From Syngnathus acus (Eukaryota > Chordata > Actinopteri > Syngnathiformes > Syngnathidae), in NCBI RefSeq assembly GCF_901709675.1, contig NC_051100.1, positions 14,118,286 to 14,182,285 of the forward strand: a stretch of DNA of 64,000 bases, given 5' to 3'. This document shows positions 19,445-32,043 of this stretch, piece by piece. The position numbers were made by a program, and so were the translations under genes. How positions within the stretch are numbered: the first letter of the stretch is position 1; every line of letters starts with the position of its first letter. Below the pieces are notes generated by a model. That model searched no databases, had not been told where the DNA came from, and was given only the letters and a program-made list of their open reading frames with translations.

Positions 19445-22400
19445 GAGGATGGCAAATAATAATAATAATAATTCATTAAATTTGTATAGCGCTTTTCAAA
19501 CACCCAAAGACGCTGACAGGGAACAAGGCAAAGACATACATGAGGGGAGGGGGACGGGGAGGAAACAATCGGGTAAACTTAAGAAGAGGAAACCAGTTAT
19601 GGGTAGGGGAGGTCATGAGCTTGGGAGAAGAGGTAAGTTTTTAGACGGGACTTAAATATGGGGAGTGTGGGTGAGTCACAGACAGACTGGGGGAGAGAGT
19701 TCCAGAGTCGGGGTGATGTGCAGGAAAAGGCTCTGTCACCGAAGGATTTGAGTTTGGATTTTGGGACTGTCAGACGTGAAGTATTGGAGGATCGGAGGGG
19801 ACGGTTGGGGCAGTAGGGGACAAGGAGGTCGGATAGGTAAGTGGGAGCCAGGTGGTGAAGGGCTTTGAAGGTGAGGAGGAGTATCTTGAAGATGATACGC
19901 TCCTTCATGGGGAGCCAGTGAAGAGAGTGGAGAACAGGAATGATGTGTTCACGGGACCGGGTGTGGGTAAGGAGGCGGGCAGCAGAGTTTTGGACTAGTT
20001 AAAGTCTATGGAGTGAGTGAGCAGTGATTCCAGTGAGAAGGGAGTTGCAGTAATCAAGCCGGGATGAGATGAAGGCGTGGATGAGAGATTCAGCGGCAGG
20101 GAGAGAAAGGCAGTGCCGGATTTTAGCGATGCGTCGGAGGTGGAAGTAGGAGGTCTTGACAACTGAGCTAACATGAGGTTGAAAGGACAGTGTGGGGTCA
20201 AAAATAACGCCAAGATTGCGTGCCAGAGGGGAGGGAGTGATGTTTGAGGAGTCAATGGTGAGTGTGATGGATCCAGTTTTGTTAAGGGAGGATTTAGTGC
20301 CTATGAGGAGGAGCTCTGTTTTGTCACTGTTGAGTTTGAGAAAGTTGTGGGTCAGCCATGCTTTTATTGTAGAGATGCAGGTTTCAAAATGAGTGAGGGA
20401 AGGGTTACAGGTTGGTGTCGTACGTATGTAGATCTGGGTGTCATCAGCGTAGCAGTGGAAGTCCAGATTGAGTTTGCGGATGACAGTACCAAGGGGAAAG
20501 AGGTAACAGATGAATAGGAGGGGGCCAAGAACTGAGCCTTGGGGGACCCCTTGTGTAACTGGGGAGAGGATGGATGTGTGACCGGAGAGAGAGATGAACT
20601 GGTTTCTGTTGGTGAGGTAGGAGGTGAGCCAGTCGAGTGCAGTGCCCTCAACACCTAGTTGGCGCAGCCTTTGGAGGAGGATGGAATGGTTCACAGTGTC
20701 AAAGGCTGCGCTAAGGTCAAGTAGTAGTAGGATGTTGAGGGCACCAGAGTCTGCAGAAATGAGGAGATCGTTGGTGACTTTGACTAGAGCTGTTTCAGTG
20801 CTGTGAAGTGGGCGGAATCCGGACTGGAAGGGTTCATAGAGGTTGTTGGACTGGAGATGGGTGTGGAGTTGGGCGGAGACAATGCGTTCAAGGGTTTTGG
20901 AAAGGAATGAAAGGTTGGAGATGGGACGGTAGTTGGAGAGGTTGAGTGGGTCCAAGGTGGGCTTTTTGAGGATGGGGGTGATGGCTGCAAATTTATAGAC
21001 AGTGGGAAAGTGGCCAAGGGATAAAGACTGATTAAAAAGGGTGGTGAGGTGGGGGAGGAGGACAGGGAGGCAGGCCTTAGTTAAGGTCGTTGGAAGAGGG
21101 TCGAGAGAGCAGGTGGTTGTCTTGGATGAGGTAATGATGTCTAGGATAGTGGAGGAGTCGACAAGGGAGAAGGCAGTGACAGAGGGGAAGGGCGGGAGGT
21201 CAGGGAGGGGGGGCAGGAGGGCAGGGGAGGTGGGGGAGGAGGAGTTATTGATGGTGTCGGTCAGAGAACTGTTGATTTGGGCGATTTTGTTGTTGAAGTT
21301 GACAAGGAAGGAGTTACAGAGGGCGGGTGAGGAGGGTGGCTTGGTGACCGGTGGCTGGAGCAATTTGTTGACGGTGGAGAACAGTATGCGGGGGTTTCGG
21401 TTGGTGTTATTAATGAGAGATGAGAAGTAGGCAGATTTGGCAGCAAGAAGAGCATCACGATAGGAGGAGATGTGTTGTTTAAAGGTTTCAGCATGGACGG
21501 TGAGGCGGGTTCTTTTGTAGAGGCGTTCGAGTTGACGGCCAGTTTGTTTCATGGTGCGGAGTTCCGGTGTGTACCAAGGGGCAGAGTTAGTGAATGTAAC
21601 AGAGGAAGTTTTCCAGGGGGCTAGGGAATCAAGGGAGTCAGAAAGGATGTTGTTGAGCGTGGTGGCAAGGTCATCAGGGGAGGAAGAAGTGGGGTCGGAA
21701 GGAAGAGCAGAGGATAAGAGCTGGCAAAGCGTGATTGGGTTTACAGTCTTGATGTTGCGGTAGGAGATGGTGCGTTTTGTGGATTTATGAGGCGAGGGTA
21801 GAGGGGCAGAGAAGAGGATGCAGAGATGATCTGACAGTGGAAAGGTGAGAGGACGGGGGTTGGATGTGAGTGGAAAGGAGGAGCATACTATATCCAGGGT
21901 GTGGCCTTTGGTGTGGGTGGGGAAGTTGATGTGCTGGGTGAGATGAAAGCAGTCCAGAAGGGAGATGAAGTCAGACGTCAGTGGAGCAGTTGGCTGGTCG
22001 ATGTGGATGTTGAAGTCACCGATTAGTAGGAGGCGATAGGAGACTGAGGATACGATGGTGAGAAGTTCAGAGAGTTCAGAGAGAAAAGACGGATGAGACT
22101 TGGGGGGGGCGGTAGATAAGAACAGCAGTAGTAGAGTTGGGGAGGGGAAAAGCGAGATATTCAAAGGATGAAATAGATGGGAGGTTGAGGTCCAATTCAG
22201 TGATGGATAGGGACCGCTTATGGAGGACAGCAATACCACCTCCTCGCCCAGAGAGGCGGGGTTTGGCGATGTAGCTGTAATTAGACGGAGTGGCTTGGTT
22301 GAGAGAAAAATAGTCCAGGGGCTGTTGCCATGTTTCACAGAGAAGGAGCAGATCCAAATTATTGTCCAATATTAGTTCGAAAATAACTAGTGATTTGTTG

Positions 22401-23350
22401 GAGAGGGAGCGACAGTTCAGCAGTGCGACGGAGATGGATGAAGGAGCGGGGGTGGGGGAGTGGAGATTGTTGAAGTTGACAGTACGGAAGGTGGGGGTGA
22501 CGGGGGGGCGAGAGTTAGTCCAGAAAGAGGGGATGGGTGAGCCATCAGGGAAATGTCGTTTAAAAGATAGTCCGGAGCTACGGTGGATGTAGCGGCGACG
22601 GCGGAGGATCCCAGCCTTGCTGGCAGCTGAGGCAGCAGCAGCAGGGAGACGGTGATTATTGTTGAAATGATGAAGATCAGCAGCAGTGTAGACAAATGGA
22701 CGAGAAGTTAGTGGAATGGAAGCCCGGAGTAGCAGAAGTGATAGTTCATGCAGGAGATGCGACGTCACAGCAGCAGGGAATAATCCAGAAAAAATGGTAG
22801 AAATGGCTAGTAGCTGGTTAACTAGAAGTTGGTAGGCAGTGAAATGCATGGAAGCAGCAGTGGACCGAGTCGTGATGTTGGTGGAGTGGGTGGTGGTGTT
22901 GGTCAATCCCGACTGTACCCGTGCAAACGGCACGCCCCAGTGTGTCATGGCGGCACACGGCCGAGCCACGACCGGCGAGCTCGCAGCGAGCGGGTGCTCC
23001 CCCCGAGGACGCCGGCCAAGTGGCCAGCAAGTTGGGTTGGAGCCGTTTGCCGAGCCAAGAGCAAGCAGCTACAGGCTCAGAGCCGGGAGGTAGGAGGGTC
23101 CGGTTGTGGGTTGGCTAGCTGGCTAGCGTAGCTCGTAGTCAGAGGGAGCGGGATCAGAGAGGTGCGAGCAGAGCTCCAGAGATACGCGGTGGGCAGGAGA
23201 AAAGGCGAGAAAAATAAAACAAAAAAACGGGCACACTTAAAACGGGAAACACAAAACAGACAGGGGACAAACAAATAGCGGACACGGTTCGGGGTAGAAG
23301 CGGCAGTCAACAGTCCAGACGCCAGCGTTGCTCTAACCCGGAAGACAAGA
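19445..23350 (-). mobile_element. near full-length L2-clade LINE
   Basis: On the minus strand: a GC-rich 5' UTR beginning near 23350, a single long coding region (22969 to 19597), and a 3' end with GCGCTATACAAAT followed by an ATT microsatellite (19458-19475), the usual L2 tail. Only two lesions are seen in the coding region. Precise target duplications could not be found because the tail is simple repeat. Confidence 0.8.
19597..22969 (-). pseudogene. L2 LINE ORF2 (endonuclease plus reverse transcriptase) with two lesions
   Basis: The minus strand encodes about 1120 residues. Endonuclease: LLNCRSLSNKS, LLLLCETWQ, RGGGIAVL, LLLIGDFNIH and LSDHLCI, giving the catalytic Asn, Glu, Asp/Asn and His. 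Reverse transcriptase: NYRPISNLSFLSKTLE, QSGFRPLHSTETAL, LLLDLSAAFDTV, GVPQGSVLGPLLF, CYADDTQIY (YADD) and LNSDKTELLLIG. The C-terminus SRLDYCNSLL and PRLWNSLPQSV ends before 19597. Two breaks were found: an extra C in a C-run at about 22101-22108 that shifts frame after the LIYRPP motif, and a CAA-to-TAA change at 19999-20001 just after HRL. Translation resumes in frame after the stop. Confidence 0.85.
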
Positions 23351-26300
23351 AAAGGGGGCGGGATGGAAAAACAATCATCACAATGTATAAATAATAAATA
23401 AATGAATAAATACTAGCTCAAATGTGGCATGTGTTTTAAATTGGGCGATAAGACATTCACTTTCAAGCACTATCATTTAGCGCTGCTGACAACAATAACT
23501 TATGAGATGGTAAATCAAGGAGGAGTGTCATAGTTGGAACACAGGCGCTGTATGACCTATAGATTGAACAATAACATTCACCGCATATACAACCATGTTG
23601 GTAGATTGTTAAATTACATTACAGTTTATTACAAAGGATTTCGGAACTTTATTTGATGATAAACACTGGAACGAGGATTTGAGCCGTGTTAATGGGTAGG
23701 GTGGATGGATTACTCAGAGGAAAAAAAAAAAAAAAAAAAAAGCATTTGATAAGGGCGGCTTGATAGTAAGATGATGAGTGTGCGCAACTGATAGGATACA
23801 AAATGTTAATAGGAAGATTTGGGGTGTAAGGAACAAATACTACACAGGAAGATTGATAACACGAAGATAGTTTTGTGAAGTTTGTGTCCCAGTGTGTTCT
23901 GCCCTAGCGCGTGGCACAATTCCTGAACTGAGTCCTCTTACTCCACTGGCTGTCTCAAAATCAACAGAGGACTGTCCCTGGTCATGAGACACCTTTGACC
24001 TTTGGGAGAACAACAGGAACTATTATCATGCTTGAAGGGGGCAAGCACAGCTCTTCACAGGACAAGAACCATAGTTGGTGGAATACACACAGATGCAGAT
24101 CAAAAAGAAAATGGACTGAAAGAACAAGGACAAGATGGACGCATTTGAGAGTGGCGGACGATCCAGCCCTGAATCATCATCATGAGAATCTGAGAGGAGA
24201 GGCTGCTAAAGACTTGCACGAGTCACATGAAGTCAAACTGGACACATTGTTAAAGACTGCTGAAGCATTACAAAGTTGGTGGAGTGTGGGAAAAAAGGGA
24301 TGGAAGTGTGTTTGGGTGCTGGGGCGGACATATCTGAGGAGTTTTGATAAAAGAGGGAATAATAAGGCTGCTTATTGACACTGAAACGGGGTTAAAAAAC
24401 AAAATACATAGATATGGACAGTGAAGATGCACTAATAATAACAAATCATACAACAGCGTGATCAGAAACTGGGCAAAGTGGACATTGATCGATAGAAATT
24501 AAATCATTTGAATCATAAATTTTTATATGTAACATAGCATTTCGAAGACATGATGAATCTAATTGAAATAATGAAATTTTATAATTGGACCGGTGAAAAT
24601 TTGGATTCGGGCAACAGAAGGCTGAATTGCTAAACTTAATTGACCTTTATCAAAACGACAGAATTTAATTACACATCAATTGCGACTGATTTATAGGATG
24701 CATATTTGAGCTTGAAGGGGTGAGGGGCCATAAGAAAGTTGGAATTTTGGATAGTCAGCAAAATAGTAATACAGGGCACTACTTAATTAAAAAGGATACG
24801 GTAGGGCTTTAAATAACAAATACAGTGACATGACCCTTGCGACAATTGATTTAAATGGCAATTTATGATAGGCACTTGGGGTTAGGATTAACAATCCATC
24901 CATCCATCCATTACTGGTGCGGCTTGTCCTTACGAGGGTCACGGAGGATTAACAATAATAACTAGAATTTGTAATTTCTGTAGAAATTGCGTGTGAAGGC
25001 GAAGAGGCTGAATAAAAATTCGGGGAATGCTACAAGATTATGTTTAAATTTGGAACGTGTTGAATTGGCCAGAAAATGGATGAAAATATAGAAAGAATTT
25101 TGTAAAATTGGGCGTGAATTTTAAAGTTGAAAATTTGAAATTTTTCACAAGTGGGAAGTTTTGGAATAGGTAGGAATAAGATGAACAGTTAAAAAATTGA
25201 AATGGGTTGAGTCAGTGAAAAAATTAATTAGAAATTATAAGGGAAAAAGGAAATTTTGTAAAATTTTACCGCAATGTTGAAAGTGAAATTGTGAAATTTT
25301 AATCTAGAAAGTGAAAGAAGGTGAATTGGAAAGTGAAAGAAGGTGAATTGGAGGAATTATGTGGAAGAAAATGAGAAATATTGAATGTGCCATGAAGAAT
25401 GAATGGTGAAATATTGGCTTAAAATTTGTAAATTTCTTGAAAACCGTAAATATTTAGAATATTTGGCATGAATATTTGGAATGAGTTAAAAGTGGAATGA
25501 AGTGAATCAGATGGATTCGTAGAAGTAGTTAAGCTAAAAAAAAAAAAAGAATAAATAAATAAAAAAGAGGCAGAAGAATGCAGAAGAAGTTGAATAATAA
25601 TAAAGTCAAGGCAAGTCAAGTTTATTTATATAGCCCACAAGCAAGTTTCAAAGGGCTTCAAATGTACAAAAATTGACAATTTAAAGTACAGGAACAATAA
25701 GTGTGAGGGCCACAATGATGATCATGACAGCAAAAATATTTCTAATTGGTTTTGATAGGTACAAAGGGGGAACGTGGAAGAAGGTTTTCAAAATTTGTGA
25801 TATAGCGTGACTCCATTATCAAGAGTAAGCATTTCTTTTTAATTCTAAGAATTGGCATCAACAAAAATGAGAACGATAATCTTCAAGGTGATAGCGTAAG
25901 TGGCAGGAGGAAGCTGTGTATATTGTTTTTAAACATTATTTTTAGTATCATTACTTTTTAGGAGGGTCAGTTATGCTTGTGAGGAGATGAATGAAGGAAC
26001 AAGGTAACAGTAAAAGGGAGTGCTCTATAAATTGTTGGTTCTTTGCCAGAGGTAGTTATTTGGAGGGATGAATTTAAACTGAAAGCAAAATGGAACTGTT
26101 TAGTCACTAAACAGTGACTAAATATTGTGACTGTAATATTGAAGTTACAGCTCAACACAAAGTGTCAAATAGTCTAAGTGTGAGATGTGAGCAAACTAAA
26201 TGGGGAGTTAAATCATGTTCCAGCATTATGCATATTGGCAAACGATGAGAGGACAGGAGACCAGACAATTAGATATTAACTTTGGATTTAAAATAAAAAA

Positions 26301-26500
26301 GGGAAATTTTAATTGAGGAGAAAATTTTGCGTAGTGACGGTTCCTTTTTACAATTTAATATTGTATGTTTTTATGTGTGTGTTGTGGAATGACAGTTTGT
26401 CTGTAATGGTGTATGAATGTCAAGTCTGTGATTGTGGTGTGGTGTTTGTGTATTGTGAATGGTTAACATGATTCAAAGTTGGGGTGATGTGATCACAGCA
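23351..26500. other. AT-rich region, no gene recognised
   Basis: Long AT-rich stretch without convincing coding frames. It contains an A-run at 23720-23742, a CCAT repeat with GGCTTGTCCTTACGAGGGTC (a common fish LINE tail motif) at 24894-24945, and an inverted L2-type tail (GTCAAGTTTATTTATATAGC) at 25606-25680. Parts may be decayed retroviral internal sequence upstream of the env remnant, but nothing supports this directly. Confidence 0.4.
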
Positions 26501-27650
26501 GAGGATAACATTCCTCTCACCTGAAAAATATAAAGATACTACAGATTTGAAAAAGCACGATTGATCAGGACTAATTTTGGACTAAATATGGGTTTAGGAT
26601 TACTCAGGGGCACCATCAACAACAAAACAGTGCGATGGAGAAGGCCCATTTCAGTGATATGGTCAGACAAGACAGAACTAGTATCGAACATCAAGACTTT
26701 GGACGATTTGACGTGTGACGACTTTGAGCTCACCCGACGGGATGACGGACGAGGTGGACAGTGACCAAATGTTTGACGCTTGAGCTTGCTTGCGACAAGA
26801 GCACGCTCTGCTTTGTTTTTCTGTGTGACTTGATTTTTTTTTTGCAGCAACAGCCACCAGCCAAGGAGCGGATTGCGCGTTGCTTGCGTAACTTGTTTTC
26901 GTTCTTGCAGGTTGTCGATTGCGTTCGTGGAAAATTTGTGTTGAATTTACAAGAATATGTTAACCCTTGCCCTTTTGGTTTTTATGATGAACTTGTTGAT
27001 GACGTGGTTTTCAGGACATGATCCGCAGGCGCCAGGATTCATTTTATGACTGATTTTATTTTGATACTTGATGTCTGTTTTTGTGTGTACAAATGTCCGC
27101 TGCCAGCAGGGCTATAAGCTCACTGACAGGAGTGCGATGATTTTTGTTTGTGTTGCCGAGTGTGTGGTGGACAGTCAAGTTTTAAGGACTTGGGGTGACG
27201 GTCTCGGGGCCCAGATGGGAGCTAGAGGTTCCGCGGGCCTGGCTACAATGAGTGTGGTGATGAGGGGGGACGCTTTGCAGGTTCCTTTTGATACGTAATG
27301 ACACATTAGGTAAATGTGTCAAAGGGGGGAGTGGCAAAATAGAAATGGGTGAGTAAGTGTAAAATAGAAATGGGTGAGTAGGTGTAAAATAGAAATGGGT
27401 GAGTAGGTTTCAATTTGTAATTGTGATATACAGTTTTTTTTCCAAATTCACTTGTTTTTAAGTTTTAACAGGACATGCCAGAATTCAACTAGCAGTGATG
27501 GAAGGAGCAGAGGAAGACCAGTGACATCTGGTTGTGGTGTGGTGACAACAAATTATATGATCGCTTGCCGAAGGATGCATCAGGTATCTGTGCCCTCGTG
27601 TCTTTGATAATGCCTGTAGTGGTTGTCCCCATTGAAATACAGAATCTCAA
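26501..27650 (+). other. probable decayed retroviral internal sequence
   Basis: Lies directly upstream of the env remnant. It contains two pyrimidine-rich acceptor-like sites (TTTTTTTTTTGCAG near 26848 and TTCTTGCAG near 26910) but no readable gag or pol motif. A short GTAAAATAGAAATGGGTGA repeat (about three units) lies at 27336-27410. Attribution rests on position only. Confidence 0.3.
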
Positions 27651-28115
27651 TTGGAACATGGAGTCCCCACTGGCGGGGCTCCTGAAGCGAGCCAAAAGAG
27701 ACGTTTTCCCCCATGGTTGAGCGACAACGATCGAACATATATTGACGCTATAGGAGTGCCCCGGGGTGTGCCAGATAAGTATAAACTCGTTAATCAAGTG
27801 TTTTCGGGATTCGAAACCATTTCCCTATGGATCACCCCTCATTCAGGTGTACGCACCGATATTTGGTCTGATTGGATGAAAACGTTCAGAAGCTGGAAAG
27901 GCCTCATCATGTCTGTGCTTGTTGCTGTGGCTATTTTTACTGCAATAATGATTTTATGCGGTTGTTGCTGTATTCCATGTATTAGATCACTCACTGTTCG
28001 GTTGATCGAGAAAACCGTTGGCCCGTTGTCACCGAATGGCCAATATACCCTGGTGACTCAACATGAGCCGCGGGGGGAAGAAAGGACCGACAGTGTGCTG
28101 GTCGCTGCTTGCTAG
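27651..28115 (+). pseudogene. retroviral envelope transmembrane-subunit remnant
   Basis: An open frame of 154 codons. It has a basic site near residue 20 (QKRR), a GVPRGVPDKYKLVNQ stretch, a hydrophobic membrane span of about 22 residues (around 103-125), then CGCCCIPC and a short cytoplasmic tail. This order is typical of the membrane-anchored C-terminal part of fish endogenous retrovirus Env. The central ectodomain is missing: the sequence passes from GFETISLWITP directly to the pre-membrane helix, so it cannot be a working glycoprotein. A purine-rich tract and an LTR follow. Confidence 0.65.
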
Positions 28116-28167
28116 AGTAACGGGTGATGACCTCATAAATGAGGTCATGAGAGGGAATAAAGGGAAA

Positions 28168-28671
28168 TGTGCTTTCGGCAGTTTGCAAACATATTTTATT
28201 AAAGCTGCGTTAAACGTATCATATCAATATAATTTTCAGTAGTAGTGTACTCGTGTGGTCGCATAATAAGTGGAAAGGAATGTGCAGGCTACATGAACTT
28301 GTTTTCTACAAAGTATTGTGGAACAGGATGTCCAGACAGGGAGGACATCTCAAGGCCGGTGAGGACCGCGAATAACAACTCGTCATGGTGGTCCAGACCC
28401 AACCGCCCACAACTGAGACCAGACACCTGCGCTGAGCAGCGGATGACCATCGACCAATCACCACACAATATTTTGCATGCTTGAATATTCATATTGTGTT
28501 TCTTTAAAACTGGGCAACCCGGAAGAATGTGTTGTCTTTTGATGGTCACAGAAGGCACACGAGTTTTTTGTGTTAAGGACCCGAGACCCAGGCGCCTGTA
28601 TTAGCGTGCTTTGTCAGGATTAAACAATTGGTAAATTCGGCCTAATTGATCTCCTGGTCTTCTCTTTGACA
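28168..28671 (+). mobile_element. LTR of an endogenous retrovirus-like element
   Basis: Preceded by a purine tract (GAGAGGGAATAAAGGGAAA, 28149-28167), starts TGTGCTTTCGGC and ends CTCTTTGACA (504 bp). It follows the env remnant in the expected order, so it is read as the 3' LTR. The sequence immediately after it, GAACGAACTCGC, resembles the leader after the LTR at 7216-7667, so a second internal region may once have followed. No matching 5' LTR was found. Confidence 0.6.
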
Positions 28672-28795
28672 GAACGAACTCGCAAAATTGTTAGGTGTAC
28701 CAGTGTGTGGATTAGGACATAACTTTTGAGTTAAGTGTTGATCGTAATTTGGAGTCAGATCAATAACTAAAATCAGTAGCCTAACAGTCGTGCTT

Positions 28796-28799
28796 TCTG

Positions 28800-28891
<92 letters not shown>

Positions 28892-28892
28892 T
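28796..28892 (+). repeat. (TTCT)n microsatellite, first tract
   Basis: About 24 TTTC units, immediately before LINE-derived sequence. Confidence 0.95.
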
Positions 28893-29020
28893 CAGAATCA
28901 AGAATTAAGCATCAGTTTTATTGACCAGGTTTGTGCATGGCAAACAAGGAATTTGACTCCGGTTGATCTCAGCCTCTGTACAACATTTAAGTGACTAACA
29001 ACATTCAGGTGACTAATTAT
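28893..29020 (-). mobile_element. LINE 3' UTR fragment
   Basis: AGAATCAAGAATTAAGCATC followed by GGCAAACAAGGAATTTGACT matches the 3' UTR of the nested LINE at 8821-8945 in the same orientation. No coding part is attached. Confidence 0.5.
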
Positions 29021-29123
29021 CTTACCTTATTTATTATTTATTCATCACTCTTATTTATTCATTGTTTGTGCCTTCTTGTTTTTATTTTTTTTGTGTTGTT
29101 TACTTGTATGTTTATGACGTCAT

Positions 29124-32043
29124 ATGATGGCGCCGCGGATGGCAGCCACGGTGAGTCGCTCTCTGTTTCTTTGTCTTATTTTGTGTGTTTTCTGTGTCCT
29201 CTGCTGTCCATCCCGGATCACTTTTACCAGAGAAGCGCTGTTAAACATCGGACAGTCTTCTTCTGGTATTTTCTCTCCTGTTCTCTCCGATTCAGACTGT
29301 TTGTCGGAGATTCTAGCCGGAGCGGCGGTGCTATACAGGCTAGCGCGACGACGGCGGCGCGGAAAACGAGCCGGAGCACTCGTAAGGCTGAGGCAGAGAG
29401 GGTTCCGTTCTGCCCTATCGTCAATTCATCTGGCGAATGTCCGCTCCCTGGCGAACAAGATGGACGAACTGCTGCTCCTCACTTCAAGGAACACGGACTT
29501 CAGCAGATCCGCCGCGCTGTGCTTTGTTGAAACGTGGCTCAGCGAACGAACCCCCCACCATGCCGTGGAGCTAGCGGTTTTTCGGCTAACTCGTGCAGAT
29601 CGCAGCGCGGAGCTCTCCGGAAAATCAAAGGGAGGTGGTCTCTGTTTCTACATTAATGAACGTTGGTGTACTGATGTCACGGTGTTAAAAAAATTTTTTG
29701 CAGCCCTCTCCTAGAAACACTTTTCATAAACTGCCGGCCGTTCTATTCACCACGGGAGTTCTCCTCAATCGTCATGGCGGCTGTTTACATTCCACCACAC
29801 GCACGTGCGAGTGAAGCCACGCAGATGCTGGCTGACCAGGTAACAGACATGGAGAAACTTCTACCAAATTCACTAATCATTGTTCTAGGTCAGTGGTTCC
29901 CAAAGTGGGCGGTACCGCCCCCCTGGGGCCGGTGGAAAGATCTGGGGGGGCGGTGAGGAAGAAAGGGGCGGTAGGGGGGCGGCAGTCGATTTGTACACAA
30001 CACGCCGCTCTGGCCCAGTCAGATCCGACAGCATAGACTACAAAAGCAAAAGCTCAGGTTTGTAATTTCAAGCTTGTAATGTTCAGAATTTTTCTGTTTC
30101 TGAGAAACAAACTCAGTGCTCCCACTAATTCAACGTAATGGTAATGATATTATAAATGTATTATTTATTTATATAAATGCCGGTCCGCGAAAATATTTCT
30201 AACATGTAACCGGTCCGTGGCGCAAAAAAGGTTGGGGACCACAGCAGCAAACCAAATATCAAGAAAGAGGTGTTTGTTTCCATATGTGCCTTGGGGGGGG
30301 GGGCGCTAGGAATTCACTGGGGAGCCAAAGGGGGCGCCAGCCTGCAAAAGTTTGGGAACCACTGTTCTAGGTGATCTTAACAGGGCGAACCTCGCACACG
30401 AACTCCCCAGATATAGACAGCACGTAACGTGTCCCACCAGAGGGGCACAGACTCTGGACCACTGCTACACCGTGATCAAGGATGCATACCACTCTGCGGC
30501 TCGTGCAGCTTTAGGACTCTCGGACCACTGTCTAGTTCATCTGATCCCGGCCTACAGGCAGAAACTAAAAACTTCTAAGCCTGTGGTGAGGACTGTGAGG
30601 AAGTGGACAGTGGAGTCAAGGCAGGACCTCCAAGCCTGCTTTGACTGCACCGATTGGGGAGTTTTCGAAGCTGCAACTTCAGACTTGCATGAACTCACTG
30701 ACACTGTCACATCATACATCAGTTTTTGTGAGGATCTGTGTGTGCAGACTAAGACCTTCTGTACGTACAACAACGACAAACCTTGGTTTACACCGAACCT
30801 CAGGAGGCTGCGCAAAGTCAAGGAGGAGGCCTACAGGAGCGGTGACCGCGACCTGTTCAGGCAGACCAGAAACACACTGAACCGAGAGGTCAGGAAAGCC
30901 AGGAGGTGTTACGGGGAGAACCTGAAGAGACACCTCTCTGCCAATCCTGATCCCTCAACAGTGTGGAAAGGTCTGCAGAGCATCACGGGCTACAAGAAAC
31001 GAACCCCCCGTCCTGTGGAGAGCCTAAGGCTTGCTAACCAGCTAAACAGGTTCTACTGCAGGTTTGATCGGTCCTCCCACACAACAGGACTTCCTGCAGC
31101 ACAATCTACATTCTCACCTCTCCCCACAACTACTCTGTCCACACCTCTATCATCGTTGTCACCCACTCTCTCTCTTGCAGAGGCCGCACCCGCACTCCAG
31201 ATCCGCGAGGAGGAAGTGCGCCAGATGTTCCGGAGACAAAAGACCAGGAAGGCACCGGGCCCAGACGGCGTATCACCTTCCTGCTTGAAAGTCTGCGCTG
31301 AGCAGCTGGCGCCCACCTTTGCACGGATCTTCAACCGTTCTCTGGAGCTGTGTGAGGTGCCCTCGTGCTTCAAGAGCTCCACCATCGTTCCAGTGGCCAA
31401 GAAGCCCGCCATCACAGGTTTGAATGACTACAGACCTGTCGCACTGACATCTGTGGTCATGAAATCTTTCGAGAGGTTAGTGCTGAACCACCTGAAGGAT
31501 GTCACGGGCCCCCTGCTTGACCCCCTCCAGTTTGCCTACCGGGCAAACAGGTCAGTGGATGATGCGGTCAACATGGGACTGCACTACATCCTGCACCACC
31601 TGGACACCCCAGGAACGTACGCCAGGATCCTGTTTGTGGACTTCAGCTCGGCGTTCAACACCATCGCTCCTGACATCCTCCAACAGAAGCTCATCCAGCT
31701 TGCGGTGCCTGCCTCCACCTGTCAGTGGATCACCAGCTTCCTGACCAACAGGAGACAGCGTGTGAGGCTGGGGGGCATCACAACTGACAACCGGACCACC
31801 AATACTGGAGCCCCTCAGGGGTGCGTCCTCTCCCCACTGCTCTTCTCTCTCTACACCAATGATTTCTCCTCAGGTGACTCTCCTGTGAAGCTCCTGAAGT
31901 ATGCAGACGACACCACTCTCATCGGACTGATCCAGGACGGTGATGAGACTGCGTACAGACAAGAGGTGGAGCGGCTGGTCCACTGGTGCAGCCAAAACCA
32001 CCTGGAGCTGAACCCGCTCAAGACCGTGGAGATGACAGTGGAC
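29124..32043 (+). pseudogene. jockey-group LINE ORF2, broken
   Basis: Endonuclease: a hydrophobic start, then SSIHLANVRSLANKMDEL, CFVETWLSERTP, KGGGLCFYINERW; a frame break in the A/T run near 29690; then AAVYIPPHA and LIIVLGD. The Asp of GDLN is reached only after the hAT at 29891-30364. From about 30365 a 613-codon frame is uninterrupted: [109 protein letters not shown] (YADD) and LNPLKTVEMTVD. It then meets the inversion at 32044. Confidence 0.8.
29891..30364. mobile_element. hAT element inserted in the LINE endonuclease
   Basis: CAGTGGTTCCCAAAGT and TTTGGGAACCACTG are terminal inverted repeats, and TTCTAGGT flanks both sides (29883-29890 and 30365-30372), an exact 8-bp duplication. Removing it restores the LINE frame through LIIVLGDLN. 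Inside, at about 30175-30243, another hAT-style terminus (AAAAAAGGTTGGGGACCAC) is embedded. No transposase. Confidence 0.85.

Noticed and set aside
22818-23131. Several overlapping frames in the GC-rich 22.8-23.1 kb stretch
   Set aside because: They fall in the 5' UTR and start of the L2 LINE and have no motif of their own.
27651-28115. A functional envelope-derived host gene
   Set aside because: The ectodomain centre is deleted and no signal peptide or surface subunit remains. Only an open remnant frame is seen.
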